Positions 1 through 7,111 are shown, counted from the stretch's first letter. The stretch is 8,044 nucleotides of DNA from Rhodanobacteraceae bacterium (GCA_012270595.1 JAAXIA010000109.1:1-8044), one strand, 5' to 3'. A program made the numbers and translations. Notes: generated by a model from the letters alone, not told the origin.

Positions 1-230
1 CGTTTGATGTCACCGTCATGGGTGGGGTCAGTATCGACCTGCGTGCGCGAGTGCCACAGATCCTTGAGGAACTGGGGCTTAAGGTGTTGCACGAAACGGT
101 GCGCCACAGGCACTCGCGCGAGGGTAACTTTATTTCGGTGACGGTGCGTTTTTGCTGTGATACGCGGGCGCAGTATGAAGCGGCGCATGCCGCGTTGCGC
201 GCCGAGCAGGGCGTCCGCTTCACTCTTTAA
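1..230 (+). CDS. ybeD: YbeD/DUF493 family small protein, 5' end missing
   Basis: The reading frame is open from base 3 to the TAA at 228-230 and is cut by the window edge. The visible protein begins FDVTVMGG; the ATG at base 18 encodes the Met inside this block and is probably not the true start, because E. coli YbeD has the matching stretch FTYKVMG after about 15 residues. The later GNFISVTVRF block matches YbeD GNYHSVSITI, and the C-terminal ending VRFTL matches its VRMVL. The family is a small (about 90-residue) ferredoxin-like alpha/beta protein of poorly defined role, often found beside lipB, and sometimes discussed as a regulator of lipoate metabolism. It is soluble, with no signal peptide in the visible part. 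The lipB start lies 71 bases downstream on the same strand, which fits a shared transcript. Family assignment is firm; function is not. Confidence 0.87.
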   Translation, partial: FDVTVMGGVSIDLRARVPQILEELGLKVLHETVRHRHSREGNFISVTVRFCCDTRAQYEAAHAALRAEQGVRFTL

Positions 231-284
231 GGCCTGGGATACGTATGGTTAACGACTATGGCTGGGTATTCGTGTGAGCGTGTT

Positions 285-292
285 GAGGAGGG
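285..292 (+). promoter_or_regulatory. Strong ribosome binding site of lipB
   Basis: GAGGAGGG matches the anti-Shine-Dalgarno sequence almost fully and ends nine bases before the ATG at 302, fixing that start. It contrasts with the weak sites ahead of lipA and prc in the same gene run. Confidence 0.8.
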
Positions 293-301
293 TTAACATC
301 C

Positions 302-985
302 ATGTCCCAGCCGTTCAGACGTAAGTCATTGCGCGTCCGGCACTTGGGATGCCGCCCTTACCAGATGATTTGGCAGGCGATGAGTGCTTTTACTGACCGG
401 CGCGCCAGCGATACTCCCGACGAGATCTGGTTGCTTGAACACGCACCGGTATTCACCCTGGGGCAGGCTGGCAAGATGGAGCATGTGCTAGATCCTGGAG
501 ATATTCCGGTGATCCCGGTGGATCGCGGTGGTCAGGTGACCTATCACGGGCAAGGGCAGATTGTCGCTTATCCATTGCTGGACTTGCGCCGCTGCGGTCT
601 GGGCGTGCGTGAACTGGTGCATCACATCGAACAGGTACTGATCGACACATTGGCGCACTGGAACATTCATGGCAAACGCCGTCCAGGTGCGCCGGGGATC
701 TACGTCGAAGGGGCCAAGGTGGCGGCTTTGGGGTTACGCGTGCGCCGTGGTTGTTGTTTCCATGGCCTAGCGCTCAATGTTAATATGGATCTGGCCCCGT
801 TTCATCGCATCCATCCTTGTGGATATCCGGGTTTGCAGGTTACGCAGGTGGTAGAATGGGGCGGGCCAGCGCAGCTTACGGACGTGGAGGATGTCTTGCT
901 GACGGTGTTTTGCCGGCAGTTTGGATTCACGGCTGAGCCGGTGGCCTCTTTTATTCCTGAACTTCCTGCTCGCGTGATGGTCTGA
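302..985 (+). CDS. lipB: Octanoyltransferase LipB
   Basis: LipB is a cytoplasmic enzyme that transfers octanoate from octanoyl-acyl carrier protein to a specific lysine of lipoyl domains (E2 subunits, GcvH), the first step of endogenous lipoate synthesis. The protein has 227 residues, close to the 213 of E. coli. Visible signatures are the RGGQVTYHG block (75-83), the catalytic lysine K139 in [26 protein letters not shown] (153-164), and the catalytic cysteine C173 in HPCGY; K139 and C173 correspond to Lys135 and Cys169 of the E. coli enzyme. One oddity is HGQGQ at 82-86 where the family usually has HGPGQ. The start is supported by a strong GAGGAGGG ribosome binding site at 285-292, nine bases before the ATG. 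lipA begins nine bases after the stop, so the two are probably cotranscribed. Confidence 0.97.
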   Translation: MSQPFRRKSLRVRHLGCRPYQMIWQAMSAFTDRRASDTPDEIWLLEHAPVFTLGQAGKMEHVLDPGDIPVIPVDRGGQVTYHGQGQIVAYPLLDLRRCGLGVRELVHHIEQVLIDTLAHWNIHGKRRPGAPGIYVEGAKVAALGLRVRRGCCFHGLALNVNMDLAPFHRIHPCGYPGLQVTQVVEWGGPAQLTDVEDVLLTVFCRQFGFTAEPVASFIPELPARVMV

Positions 986-994
986 TAAAACCTC

Positions 995-1999
995 ATGAGT
1001 GATATCTCTTCACCGGCTCCCAGAGCCATTCCCCTGCGTGTTGTCGGCGCAGTATCCACGGCGGACAGGCAGCTTGGTCGCGACAAGATAGCGCTGGGTC
1101 GCGCCGGTTTTGACACCACTGCGCCAGCGCTGCATAAACCTGGCTGGATTCGGGTGCGTTTGCCACCGGGGCAGGCGGTACAAAAGCTGAAGGAACGGTT
1201 GCGGGAGAATGCGCTAGTGACCGTGTGCGAGGAGGCCTCGTGCCCGAATATTCATGAGTGCTTCAGTAAAGGGACGGCTACCTTCATGATTTTGGGCGAG
1301 GTATGCACACGGCGCTGTTCTTTCTGCGATGTGGCCCATGGTCGTCCGAAACCCCCTGACCCGATGGAAGTCGCCCGGTTGGCCGGTACCATTGCTGATA
1401 TGCGCCTGAGATATGTGGTGATTACCTCGGTGGATCGCGACGACCTGCGTGATGGTGGTGCCGTGCATTTTGCCAGCTGTATTAGTGCGGTGCGTCATAG
1501 CAGTCCTGGTATACGAATCGAGATCCTTACTCCGGATTTTCGCGGCAAGGGGCGTATGGAACGTGCGCTGGAGGTATTTGATCGTCATCCGCCGGATGTG
1601 TTCAACCACAACCTGGAGACGGTGCCGCAGCTTTATCAGAAGGTGCGCCCGGGTGCCGATTACCAGTGGTCACTGGATTTGCTAAGGCGCTTCAAGGCAC
1701 GGCACCGGCAGATCCCCACCAAGTCAGGTATCATGCTGGGACTGGGCGAAACCTACGAACAAGTGCTGGCAAGCTTGCGCGATCTGCGTCGGCATGATGT
1801 CGAGATGATTACCATCGGCCAGTATCTGCAACCGACACCGCATCATCATCCGGTCGTACGCTACTGGACTCCTCAGGAATTTTCAGCATTGCGTCGGGAA
1901 GGCGAGGCGATGGGCTTCCATCATGTCGCCTCTGGTCCGTTGGTGCGTTCCTCCTACCATGCCGATCTGCAGGCGCGCGCAGCCGGTGTTACCGATTAA
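995..1999 (+). CDS. lipA: Lipoyl synthase LipA (radical SAM)
   Basis: LipA is a cytoplasmic radical S-adenosylmethionine enzyme that inserts two sulfurs at C6 and C8 of protein-bound octanoate, the step after LipB. The 334-residue protein carries both iron-sulfur cluster motifs: the auxiliary cluster C-x4-C-x5-C at C78, C83 and C89 ([12 protein letters not shown]), and the radical SAM C-x3-C-x2-C at C104, C108 and C111 (CTRRCSFC). The C-terminal RSSYHAD (318-324) supplies the serine ligand known for the auxiliary cluster. Other family blocks are [31 protein letters not shown] and [10 protein letters not shown]. All key residues are present. The ATG at 995 is preferred because RAIPLRVV at 10-17 resembles the N-terminus of Xanthomonas LipA. 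No clear ribosome binding site is visible, so translation may be coupled to lipB, which ends nine bases upstream. prc follows after 19 bases. Confidence 0.97.
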   Translation: MSDISSPAPRAIPLRVVGAVSTADRQLGRDKIALGRAGFDTTAPALHKPGWIRVRLPPGQAVQKLKERLRENALVTVCEEASCPNIHECFSKGTATFMILGEVCTRRCSFCDVAHGRPKPPDPMEVARLAGTIADMRLRYVVITSVDRDDLRDGGAVHFASCISAVRHSSPGIRIEILTPDFRGKGRMERALEVFDRHPPDVFNHNLETVPQLYQKVRPGADYQWSLDLLRRFKARHRQIPTKSGIMLGLGETYEQVLASLRDLRRHDVEMITIGQYLQPTPHHHPVVRYWTPQEFSALRREGEAMGFHHVASGPLVRSSYHADLQARAAGVTD

Positions 2000-2018
2000 G
2001 TTTTAAACGAGATTACAT

Positions 2019-4283
2019 ATGAGTTTTCGTTCTCGCCTTGTTTTTCTGTCGCTTGGCCTTTTTCTGGCTGCTGCTGTGGGTGCCGTGCCTGTGGTGCTCA
2101 AACCAGCACAGCAGGGCAAAGTGGCAAGCTCGCCCTTGAAACCGACTGCGGATGAAGCCCAGACCGCCCAGCTTTCAGCACGTTTTCTGACGCGGTTTCA
2201 GTATGATGCCAAGCCGCTTGATGATGCGATGTCGAGAAAAATTTACAAGGCCTATTTCAAGTTGCTTGATGGCGAAAAAATATTTTTTACGCAGCAGGAT
2301 GTGGTGAAGTTCGCCGAGTATAAAAGCAAGCTTGATAACGCGATCTGGAACCAGGACCTATCCGCGCCTTTTGCCATTTTTAATCAGTACGTGCTTAGCG
2401 CGATCAAGCACATGCGCTACGCACGTGGGCTGCTGAAAAAAAAGTTCAACTTCCATACCCACGCGACCTATACCTATGACCGCAGGCACGCGAACTGGCC
2501 GAAGGATGATGTGGCGCTAAATAAACTATGGCGCAAACGCACCATGAATGACTGGTTGCGCCTCAAGCTGGCCGGCAAGAAGGATGGTGCCATTCGCAAA
2601 ATTCTTGACAAGCGTTATCTAAGCTATATGGACCGTATACGTCAGCTTGATAGCCAGGATGCGTTCCAGGTCTTCATGACGGCCTATACCCAGTCCACCG
2701 ATCCGCATACCGCCTACCTTGGCCCTCGCGCGGCGAAAAACTTTGAAATTGCGATGAAACTTTCGCTTGATGGTATCGGTGCGGTATTACAGGCGAGTAA
2801 TGATTACGCCCAGATCCGTGTACTGGTGCCGGGCGGTCCGGCAGCCAAATCCGGAAAGCTGCATGTGGGCGACCGCATTATTGGTATTGGTCAGGGTAAG
2901 AAGGGAGCTATCGTTGATGTCGTGGGCTGGCGTCTGGACGACATTGTCAAACTGCTCCGTGGCAAGAAAAAGACAATAGTACGACTGGAGATCTTGCCCT
3001 CGATGACGGGTCTGGATGGCAAGCGTCACAGTGTAACGCTGGTGCGCAACAAGGTAACGGTTTCTGGACAGGCGGCTAAAAAGAAGATCATCACCGTGAG
3101 TGACGGAGGGCACACACGGAAAATTGGTGTCATTGATCTGCCCACGTTCTATTCCGATTTCGGCGCCCACAGCAAGGGAGACAAAAATTTCAAAAGTGCC
3201 ACCCGCGATGTGGCCAAACTGCTACGCGTGCTCAAGAAGCAAGGTGTGCAGGGCATTATTGTGGACTTGCGTAGCAACGGCGGCGGCTCGCTGTACGAAG
3301 CCAGGAAACTCACCGGACTGTTTATCAATAAAGGGCCGGTGGTGCAGGTACGTGATACGCGCGGGAAGGTGGATGTGCAGGGCGATAATCACCCAGGCAT
3401 GGTATGGGGTGGCCCACTGGTGGTGCTGGTCAATCACGAAACAGCTTCAGCTTCGGAGATTTTTGCCGCAGCAATTCAGGACTATGGCCGTGGCCTTATT
3501 GTTGGCACACCGACTTTTGGCAAGGGTACAGTGCAGAATCTGATTGATCTTGATCACTTTACCAAGCGAGAGGGTGCGCATCATTCCCAGTTTGGTGAAC
3601 TCAAGATGACCATCGCCGAATTTTTCCGTATCAATGGCGGTTCGACGCAGCTTAAGGGGGTGAACCCCGACATTGCCTATCCAAAAAGTGTTGAGGAAAA
3701 GATGATCGGTGAGTCGACCTATGATAATGCCCTGCCGTGGACGCATATCGCGCCGACCAGGTATCAGCCGGTGGCTGATATGCAGGCATGGTTGCCAAAG
3801 CTTCGCCGTATGCATGCCAGACGGGTGGCAAAGTCGCCAGCATGGAAACTGATGCTGGATGAGCTGGCGCACTATAGAAAGATGCGTAAGCGCACCAAGG
3901 TCTCGCTAAATCTTGCCAGGCGCCGTGCTCAGCGCAAGCGGCTTAATGCTGTTCAGGCACGTTTTCGTAAACGTCAAAAAGCGATTGCCGGTAATGATGT
4001 GGCGCTAGCAGCCGAGCAATCTGTGCTTGATGATGGTCTTGTGCCTGGCGAACGCAGCTTGAGCCAGCAGCTCAAACAGGAAAAAGCGAACAAAAAGGCT
4101 CCTGATCCCGAGCTGCATGAAACCGCGCATATCCTGTTTGATGCCATTGGGCTTATCAAAAGCAATCCAGAACTGGCAGTCAAAGTAGAGCCGTACGGCG
4201 GCAAATTTTCTGGCGACGGAGCAACCTCAGTTGTTGCTTCCAGGAAGGTTAAGCCTGTTGCTTCCAGGCCTTTCAGGGATTGA
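2019..4283 (+). CDS. prc: Tail-specific (carboxy-terminal) periplasmic protease Prc, peptidase family S41
   Basis: Prc (Tsp) degrades or trims periplasmic and envelope proteins from their C-termini; known E. coli substrates include the penicillin-binding protein PBP3 and the hydrolase MepS. The 754-residue product is longer than the 682 of E. coli. Order of parts: a signal peptide (RSRLVFLSLGLFLAAAVGA, about 4-22), an N-terminal Tsp domain (about 44-240), a PDZ domain (about 240-325, with LSLDGIGAVLQ and PGGPAAKSGKLHVGDRI), the S41 catalytic domain (about 365-555), and a C-terminal helical domain (about 580-720). The serine-lysine dyad is S477 in TASASEIF and K502 in TFGKGTVQ, with Q506 four residues on; the 25-residue spacing equals S430/K455 of E. 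coli. The C-terminal domain is unusually rich in Arg and Lys (about 595-655), and the last residues contain a VASR repeat. The ATG is 19 bases after lipA with a weak CGAGA ribosome site (2008-2012); the signal peptide supports it. Confidence 0.95.
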   Translation: MSFRSRLVFLSLGLFLAAAVGAVPVVLKPAQQGKVASSPLKPTADEAQTAQLSARFLTRFQYDAKPLDDAMSRKIYKAYFKLLDGEKIFFTQQDVVKFAEYKSKLDNAIWNQDLSAPFAIFNQYVLSAIKHMRYARGLLKKKFNFHTHATYTYDRRHANWPKDDVALNKLWRKRTMNDWLRLKLAGKKDGAIRKILDKRYLSYMDRIRQLDSQDAFQVFMTAYTQSTDPHTAYLGPRAAKNFEIAMKLSLDGIGAVLQASNDYAQIRVLVPGGPAAKSGKLHVGDRIIGIGQGKKGAIVDVVGWRLDDIVKLLRGKKKTIVRLEILPSMTGLDGKRHSVTLVRNKVTVSGQAAKKKIITVSDGGHTRKIGVIDLPTFYSDFGAHSKGDKNFKSATRDVAKLLRVLKKQGVQGIIVDLRSNGGGSLYEARKLTGLFINKGPVVQVRDTRGKVDVQGDNHPGMVWGGPLVVLVNHETASASEIFAAAIQDYGRGLIVGTPTFGKGTVQNLIDLDHFTKREGAHHSQFGELKMTIAEFFRINGGSTQLKGVNPDIAYPKSVEEKMIGESTYDNALPWTHIAPTRYQPVADMQAWLPKLRRMHARRVAKSPAWKLMLDELAHYRKMRKRTKVSLNLARRRAQRKRLNAVQARFRKRQKAIAGNDVALAAEQSVLDDGLVPGERSLSQQLKQEKANKKAPDPELHETAHILFDAIGLIKSNPELAVKVEPYGGKFSGDGATSVVASRKVKPVASRPFRD
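4232..4268 (+). repeat. 24-base-period direct repeat at the 3' end of prc
   Basis: The 13-mer TGTTGCTTCCAGG occurs at 4232-4244 and again at 4256-4268, exactly 24 bases (8 codons) apart and in frame. It gives VASR-KVKP-VASR at residues 739-750 of Prc. The stop follows five codons after the second copy. This looks like a local tandem duplication that has since diverged in the spacer, but a chance match of this length cannot be excluded. Confidence 0.6.
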
Positions 4284-4302
4284 GGAGGCAGTGGTTTTTT
4301 TT
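4268..4302 (+). terminator. Weak candidate terminator at the end of prc
   Basis: A short stem pairs GCCTTT (4268-4273) with GGAGGC (4284-4289) using two G-U pairs, and a run of eight T follows at 4295-4302 after five unpaired bases (AGTGG). The stem overlaps the prc stop codon. The T run is convincing, but the stem is weak and the gap before the T run is long, so this is only a possible 3' end of the ybeD-lipB-lipA-prc transcript. Confidence 0.25.
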
Positions 4303-4468
4303 ACGGCCAGATGCCATGTGTCCGTGCACATTTATGCCTCGGATAAGGCGTCCCTTGCGTTATGTCGAAAAGGAAAGAAATTTTCATCTACGGTGGTGTT
4401 TGATAATCCTTTTGTGTGCGGGTTTGGTCTTGGCCTGCGCCAATAATATGTGCAGGGTTGGTGATTTT

Positions 4469-4510
4469 GGTGAACCACACGGGTGACCCTTTGTGCCCGT
4501 GTTCCACACC
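4469..4510. repeat. Inverted repeat with 15-base arms
   Basis: ACACGGG (4477-4483) pairs perfectly with CCCGTGT (4496-4502) across a 12-base loop, and GGTG (4469-4472) pairs with CACC (4507-4510) outside a 4x4 internal loop. A competing small hairpin, GGGTGACCC, sits inside at 4481-4489. No T run follows on either strand, so it is not a standard intrinsic terminator. Role unknown. Confidence 0.5.
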
Positions 4511-4547
4511 GTCGCGCAGTCTAATTTACCACTACAAGGGTATGATT

Positions 4548-4576
4548 TTCACAGAAACAAGGGGCGATTTTACTAT
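4548..4576 (+). promoter_or_regulatory. Weak sigma-70-like promoter candidate in the gene-free stretch
   Basis: TTCACA (4548-4553) and TACTAT (4571-4576) are separated by 17 bases, matching the -35 consensus at five of six positions and the -10 consensus at four of six. A transcript would start near 4583 and run into the palindrome at 4684-4743 without meeting a credible gene; a 19-codon frame (4618-4677) lies in between but lacks a ribosome binding site. Such pairs occur by chance in AT-rich DNA. Confidence 0.2.
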
Positions 4577-4675
4577 AAGGAAAATCAAGAAATTTTTTGG
4601 CCTCAGTGCGCATTGTTATGACGGATCGCTTTATATCGCGGACGTTTGTTGTGGTTATCGAATGGAAAAGTGCTT

Positions 4676-4743
4676 AAAAAAATGTGCTCGTTCGTGCCTT
4701 GAGAGTACTTGATCTTGTCGAAGGCTCAAGCGAAGCAGAGCAC
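4676..4743 (-). terminator. Palindromic intrinsic terminator candidate for the HAD gene
   Basis: An imperfect nested palindrome pairs GTGCTC (4684-4689) with GAGCAC (4738-4743), TTCG (4691-4694) with CGAA (4731-4734), and CTTGAG (4698-4703) with CTCAAG (4725-4730): 16 pairs with small bulges around a 21-base loop. Read on the minus strand, the stem is followed after one base by seven T (the A run at 4676-4682). The site lies 155 bases past the stop of the minus-strand HAD gene, with no other minus-strand gene between, so it is a good end for that transcript. On the plus strand there is no T run. Parts of it (GTTCGTG, TGAG, CTTGTCGAAGG) recall the TTCGTSCTGAGCNTGTCGAAG-type short palindromic repeats common in proteobacteria, so it may be a diverged copy of such an element. 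Confidence 0.6.
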
Positions 4744-4897
4744 GATGTTCGGAAGGCAGCTGGCATGTTATGTTTCGTGAAGCTGCATTGCTTATACCTT
4801 GCATCATATTAATGATCCTTTGCGATAGAGGCAACGCTTATCATGATGACGTTGACTTAACGTTTCGTAGGGTGCTTTTGTTGCATTGTGAATCGCA

Positions 4898-5617
4898 TCA
4901 TATGCAGCAATCTGTGCCTGCATTTGTCAGGCGCGCTTCAAGCCAGTCAACCAGCGCGTGGAGATCACCAAGATCAAGCTCTGGTGCAGATCCATGGGTG
5001 GAAGGCCAGCTTGCACCGTGACGGTTGAGCCAGGCGGCCTGAAAACCGGCGTTGCGTGCACCAGCAACATCCATGATGGGGTCGTCACCGACATGCAGCA
5101 TCTCTTCGGGTGCGATACCGAGCTGAGTAGCCGCAGAATGGAAGATCCGCACATCGGGCTTGGCACAACCGATGTCATATGCGCAGACCTGCAGGGCAAA
5201 ATATTCGTCCAGACCGATGCGCTGGAGGTCAGCATTGCCGTTGGTAAGACTCACTAGTGGCAAGTATGCGGACAAGTGTCGCAGTACGGGAAGCGTATCG
5301 GGATACAGTTCGACCCGGTTGCGCGCGTCGTAGTACACCTCTGCCAGAGCATCGAGTGGTGCTTCATGGATGCCGCATGCGGCAAAAGCGCGCTGCATGG
5401 TGAGTCGGCTTTGGGCGCTAAAGTCGTGACTTAAGTCACGCCGTTTGGCAGAAATCTGCGCGCGCAGTTCACGTAGAGCGGCGATGGGCCAGGCTTTGGC
5501 GACCTCGGGGTAGTGCGCATATAGCCAAGTCTGAATGTCACGCGCAACTGCGTTTAAAACCGGTGCCATGGGCCACAAGGTATCATCCAAATCTAGCGTG
5601 ATGGCTTTGATGGGCAT
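4898..5617 (-). CDS. HAD-superfamily phosphatase, YigB-like
   Basis: This 239-residue cytoplasmic protein is a haloacid dehalogenase-type phosphatase. All four HAD motifs are visible: motif I DLDDT with nucleophile D9 and acid/base D11, motif II T125 in SLTNGNAD, motif III K153 in CAKPD, and motif IV GDDPIMD with D178, D179 and D183. The insert between motifs I and II (about 17-105) is a helical C1-type cap. Overall length and the TNGNA, AKPD and ILHVGDD-like blocks resemble E. coli YigB, which dephosphorylates FMN and a riboflavin-pathway intermediate; the true substrate here cannot be read from sequence, so no symbol is given. The gene converges with prc and diverges from sucC, so it is probably monocistronic. 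The start (CAT at 5615-5617 on the plus strand) sits just before motif I as expected; its ribosome site is weak (CAGG). Confidence 0.9.
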   Translation of the reverse strand: MPIKAITLDLDDTLWPMAPVLNAVARDIQTWLYAHYPEVAKAWPIAALRELRAQISAKRRDLSHDFSAQSRLTMQRAFAACGIHEAPLDALAEVYYDARNRVELYPDTLPVLRHLSAYLPLVSLTNGNADLQRIGLDEYFALQVCAYDIGCAKPDVRIFHSAATQLGIAPEEMLHVGDDPIMDVAGARNAGFQAAWLNRHGASWPSTHGSAPELDLGDLHALVDWLEARLTNAGTDCCI

Positions 5618-5656
5618 GTTGACGCCTGTTGCGATGTTTTGCTGAGCTGCAGGGAC

Positions 5657-5684
5657 AGAATAGCCAAGGCGCGTGTTTGTGCAA
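5657..5684 (-). promoter_or_regulatory. Candidate promoter of the HAD phosphatase gene
   Basis: On the minus strand, TATTCT (plus coordinates 5657-5662) matches the -10 consensus at five of six positions. TTGCAC (5679-5684), 16 bases upstream, is a poor -35. The predicted start lies about 30-40 bases before the HAD start codon, which fits the position, but the -35 is weak. Confidence 0.35.
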
Positions 5685-5693
5685 GTGGTGTTT

Positions 5694-5718
5694 AGCTGAA
5701 AACTGTGATGGCACAGCT
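5694..5718. repeat. Inverted repeat in the HAD-sucC divergent region
   Basis: CTGTG (5703-5707) and CACAG (5712-5716) form a hairpin with a 4-base loop, and AGCTG (5694-5698) and CAGCT (5714-5718) form a wider, competing inverted repeat. It lies just upstream of the HAD promoter candidate, where an operator could sit. It does not match the TGTGA-N6-TCACA spacing of a CRP/Clp site. Function unknown. Confidence 0.3.
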
Positions 5719-5807
5719 TATCGTCGTCATTTTTCTTCCTTGTTTTTCAGATCCTCGCTGGCAGCATGAGCGTCTTTGTCTGCATGTCATAAGTTTAAGC
5801 TCCCCTC

Positions 5808-5836
5808 TTTTCATTGAGGCCTCTTTCGGCTACAAT
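5808..5836 (+). promoter_or_regulatory. Candidate sigma-70 promoter of sucCD
   Basis: TACAAT (5831-5836) is a good -10 box (five of six), preceded by GGC and with a 17-base spacer from TTTTCA (5808-5813), a -35 matching four of six. The transcript would start near 5843, giving a leader of about 60 bases before the sucC ATG. This is the best promoter-like site in the 287 bases between the divergent genes. Confidence 0.5.
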
Positions 5837-5904
5837 AAAACGCTTTACAGAATTGCCGTCTTTGTTTTGTTTATAAGCGCATTTTTGCTCGCTCGAGGTA
5901 TGGA

Positions 5905-7065
5905 ATGAATTTCCACGAGTATCAAGCCAAGGCATTATTTTCGCACTATGGCATCCCGGTATCACCGGGTAAAGTCGCTAATTCCCCGGACGCTGCCGTT
6001 CTTGCAGCCAGAGAACTGGGTGGTTCGCAATGGATGGTCAAGGCGCAGATCCACGCGGGTGGTCGCGGCAAGGCCGGTGGAGTCAAGTTTTGTATGAGTC
6101 TGGATGAGGTACATGCGGCTGCCAAAGACATGCTTGGCACGAACATGACTACCTATCAGTCCGCCGGACGCGCCTTACCGGTGAATCTGGTTCTGGTGAC
6201 GGATGCGATTGACATAGCTAGTGAGCTTTATCTGTCAGTGCTCGTTGATCGTGATGCCAGAGCCATTTCCTTTATTGCTTCCAGGCACGGTGGAGTGGAT
6301 ATTGAGCAGGTGGCCAATGAGACGCCCGAAGATATTCACACTGTTGTTGTGGACTTTATTGAGGGCCTACAGCCCTACCAGTGTCGTCGGCTCGGTTTTG
6401 CGATGGGGCTGGAACCTAAGCAGGTGAGCGAGTTAACCCGGATCATGCAGGGTATCTATCGTCTGTTCAACGAAAAGGATCTGTCTCTTATTGAGTTAAA
6501 TCCACTGGCGGTTCTGGTGAACGGTCATCTTGTACCGCTGGATGCCAAGGTCAATTCTGATGATAATGCCGAGTTTCGCCATGCTGATCTGGCGGATATC
6601 CGTGACCTGAGCCAGGAAGATCCTGTCGAGGCAGCAGCAGCGAAGGACAATCTTAACTACGTAACCATGAATGGTTCCATTGGCTGCATGGTTAACGGTG
6701 CCGGTCTGGCTATGGCGACGATGGACGTCATCAAGCTGGCTGGTGGCGAACCGGCCAATTTCCTTGATGTCGGCGGCGGTGCCACCAAGGAGCGTGTTTC
6801 TGAAGCGTTCAAGCTAATTCTTTCCTCTGCCAGGGTTAAAGCCATACTGGTCAATATTTTCGGTGGCATTGTGCGTTGTGATCTAATTGCCGAGGGCATT
6901 ATTGCCGCCGTGAAGGAAGTGGGTTTGACCCTTCCGGTGGTGGTGCGCCTGCAAGGCACCAATGTCGATCAGGGTCGCGCGTTGCTGGTTCATTCGGGTC
7001 TGGCGATTACACCCGTCGACGACCTCAACGATGCAGCACGCAAGGTCGTCGCAGCAGCCCAGTGA
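5905..7065 (+). CDS. sucC: Succinyl-CoA synthetase (ADP-forming) beta subunit SucC
   Basis: SucC is the nucleotide- and succinate-binding subunit of the TCA-cycle enzyme that converts succinyl-CoA to succinate with ATP or GTP formation. The 386-residue protein (388 in E. coli) aligns from end to end. The N-terminal ATP-grasp domain shows [10 protein letters not shown]46, and the nucleotide loop GGRGKAGGV (52-60). The Mg-binding residues E197, N199 (IELNP) and D213 (LDAK) fall at the same numbers as in E. coli. The C-terminal ligase domain shows [11 protein letters not shown] (260-270), [13 protein letters not shown] (286-298) and [13 protein letters not shown] (317-329). RLQGTN (348-353) has Gln where E. 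coli has Glu (RLEGNN), a substitution also seen in some homologues. The ATG has a GAGG ribosome site (5895-5898) six bases upstream. The partner sucD follows after 99 bases. Confidence 0.98.
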   Translation: MNFHEYQAKALFSHYGIPVSPGKVANSPDAAVLAARELGGSQWMVKAQIHAGGRGKAGGVKFCMSLDEVHAAAKDMLGTNMTTYQSAGRALPVNLVLVTDAIDIASELYLSVLVDRDARAISFIASRHGGVDIEQVANETPEDIHTVVVDFIEGLQPYQCRRLGFAMGLEPKQVSELTRIMQGIYRLFNEKDLSLIELNPLAVLVNGHLVPLDAKVNSDDNAEFRHADLADIRDLSQEDPVEAAAAKDNLNYVTMNGSIGCMVNGAGLAMATMDVIKLAGGEPANFLDVGGGATKERVSEAFKLILSSARVKAILVNIFGGIVRCDLIAEGIIAAVKEVGLTLPVVVRLQGTNVDQGRALLVHSGLAITPVDDLNDAARKVVAAAQ

Positions 7066-7078
7066 TTTTCAGGTAGTT

Positions 7079-7111
7079 CCCACGCATCTATTGTGGCGTG
7101 TGGCTTCTTTT
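7079..7111 (+). promoter_or_regulatory. Hairpin with U-rich tail in the sucC-sucD spacer
   Basis: CACGC (7081-7085) pairs with GCGTG (7096-7100) across a 10-base loop, and CC (7079-7080) extends the stem to GG (7102-7103) past a one-base bulge. CTTCTTTT follows at 7104-7111. The shape resembles a weak or attenuating intrinsic terminator, or a 3' stabiliser of sucC mRNA, starting 13 bases after the sucC stop. The U tract is interrupted, so full termination is doubtful. Confidence 0.4.

Larger units (their letters stand above)
4284..4897. other. 614-base gene-free stretch between convergent genes
   Basis: Open frames of up to 98 codons exist here (for example 4416-4712 on the plus strand), but none has a recognisable family, a good ribosome binding site, or a composition like its neighbours. 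No tRNA shape, transposase fragment or CRISPR repeat is visible. What it does hold: a T run after prc, a hairpin at 4469-4510, a promoter-like pair at 4548-4576, an AT-only inverted repeat (GATTTT at 4566-4571 with AAAATC at 4581-4586), the palindromic terminator at 4676-4743, and small hairpins at 4803-4816 (ATCAT/ATGAT) and 4849-4863 (ACGTT/AACGT). The length is large for two converging genes; it could be decayed coding DNA or hold a small RNA. Confidence 0.6.

Noticed and set aside
247..297. Two copies of GGTTAAC (247-253 and 291-297) flanking the ybeD-lipB spacer
   Set aside because: Seven-base matches 44 bases apart are expected often by chance, and no other promoter or operator signal goes with them.
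1214..1609. A 131-codon minus-strand frame inside lipA
   Set aside because: Antisense shadow of a fully intact lipA; no family resemblance.
4280..4486. A 68-codon plus-strand frame overlapping the prc stop codon by four bases
   Set aside because: ATGA-like overlap is suggestive, but the protein has no family resemblance, and its frame crosses the T run after prc.
4416..4712. A 98-codon plus-strand frame in the gene-free gap
   Set aside because: No recognisable domain and no ribosome site, and it runs into the left arm of the palindrome. Its cysteine-rich ending looks like translated non-coding sequence.
4849..4890. Possible insertion-sequence end just downstream of the HAD gene (ACGTT/AACGT hairpin followed by GCTTTTGTTGCA)
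   Set aside because: No matching opposite end, target duplication or transposase fragment is visible in the window.
5703..5716. Possible CRP/Clp-type site near the HAD-sucC divergent promoters
   Set aside because: The half-sites are CTGTG and CACAG with only four bases between them, not the TGTGA-N6-TCACA arrangement.
5705..5908. A 67-codon plus-strand frame with a hydrophobic C-terminal stretch whose stop overlaps the sucC start as ATGA
   Set aside because: It begins upstream of the better promoter candidate (5808-5836), has no ribosome binding site, spans that promoter, and matches no family I know. The ATGA overlap with sucC is most likely chance.
6275..6285. TTGCTTCCAGG in sucC, matching 11 bases of the prc 3' repeat
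   Set aside because: It encodes IASR in a normal part of SucC, and an 11-base match can arise by chance; it does not indicate a dispersed repeat.
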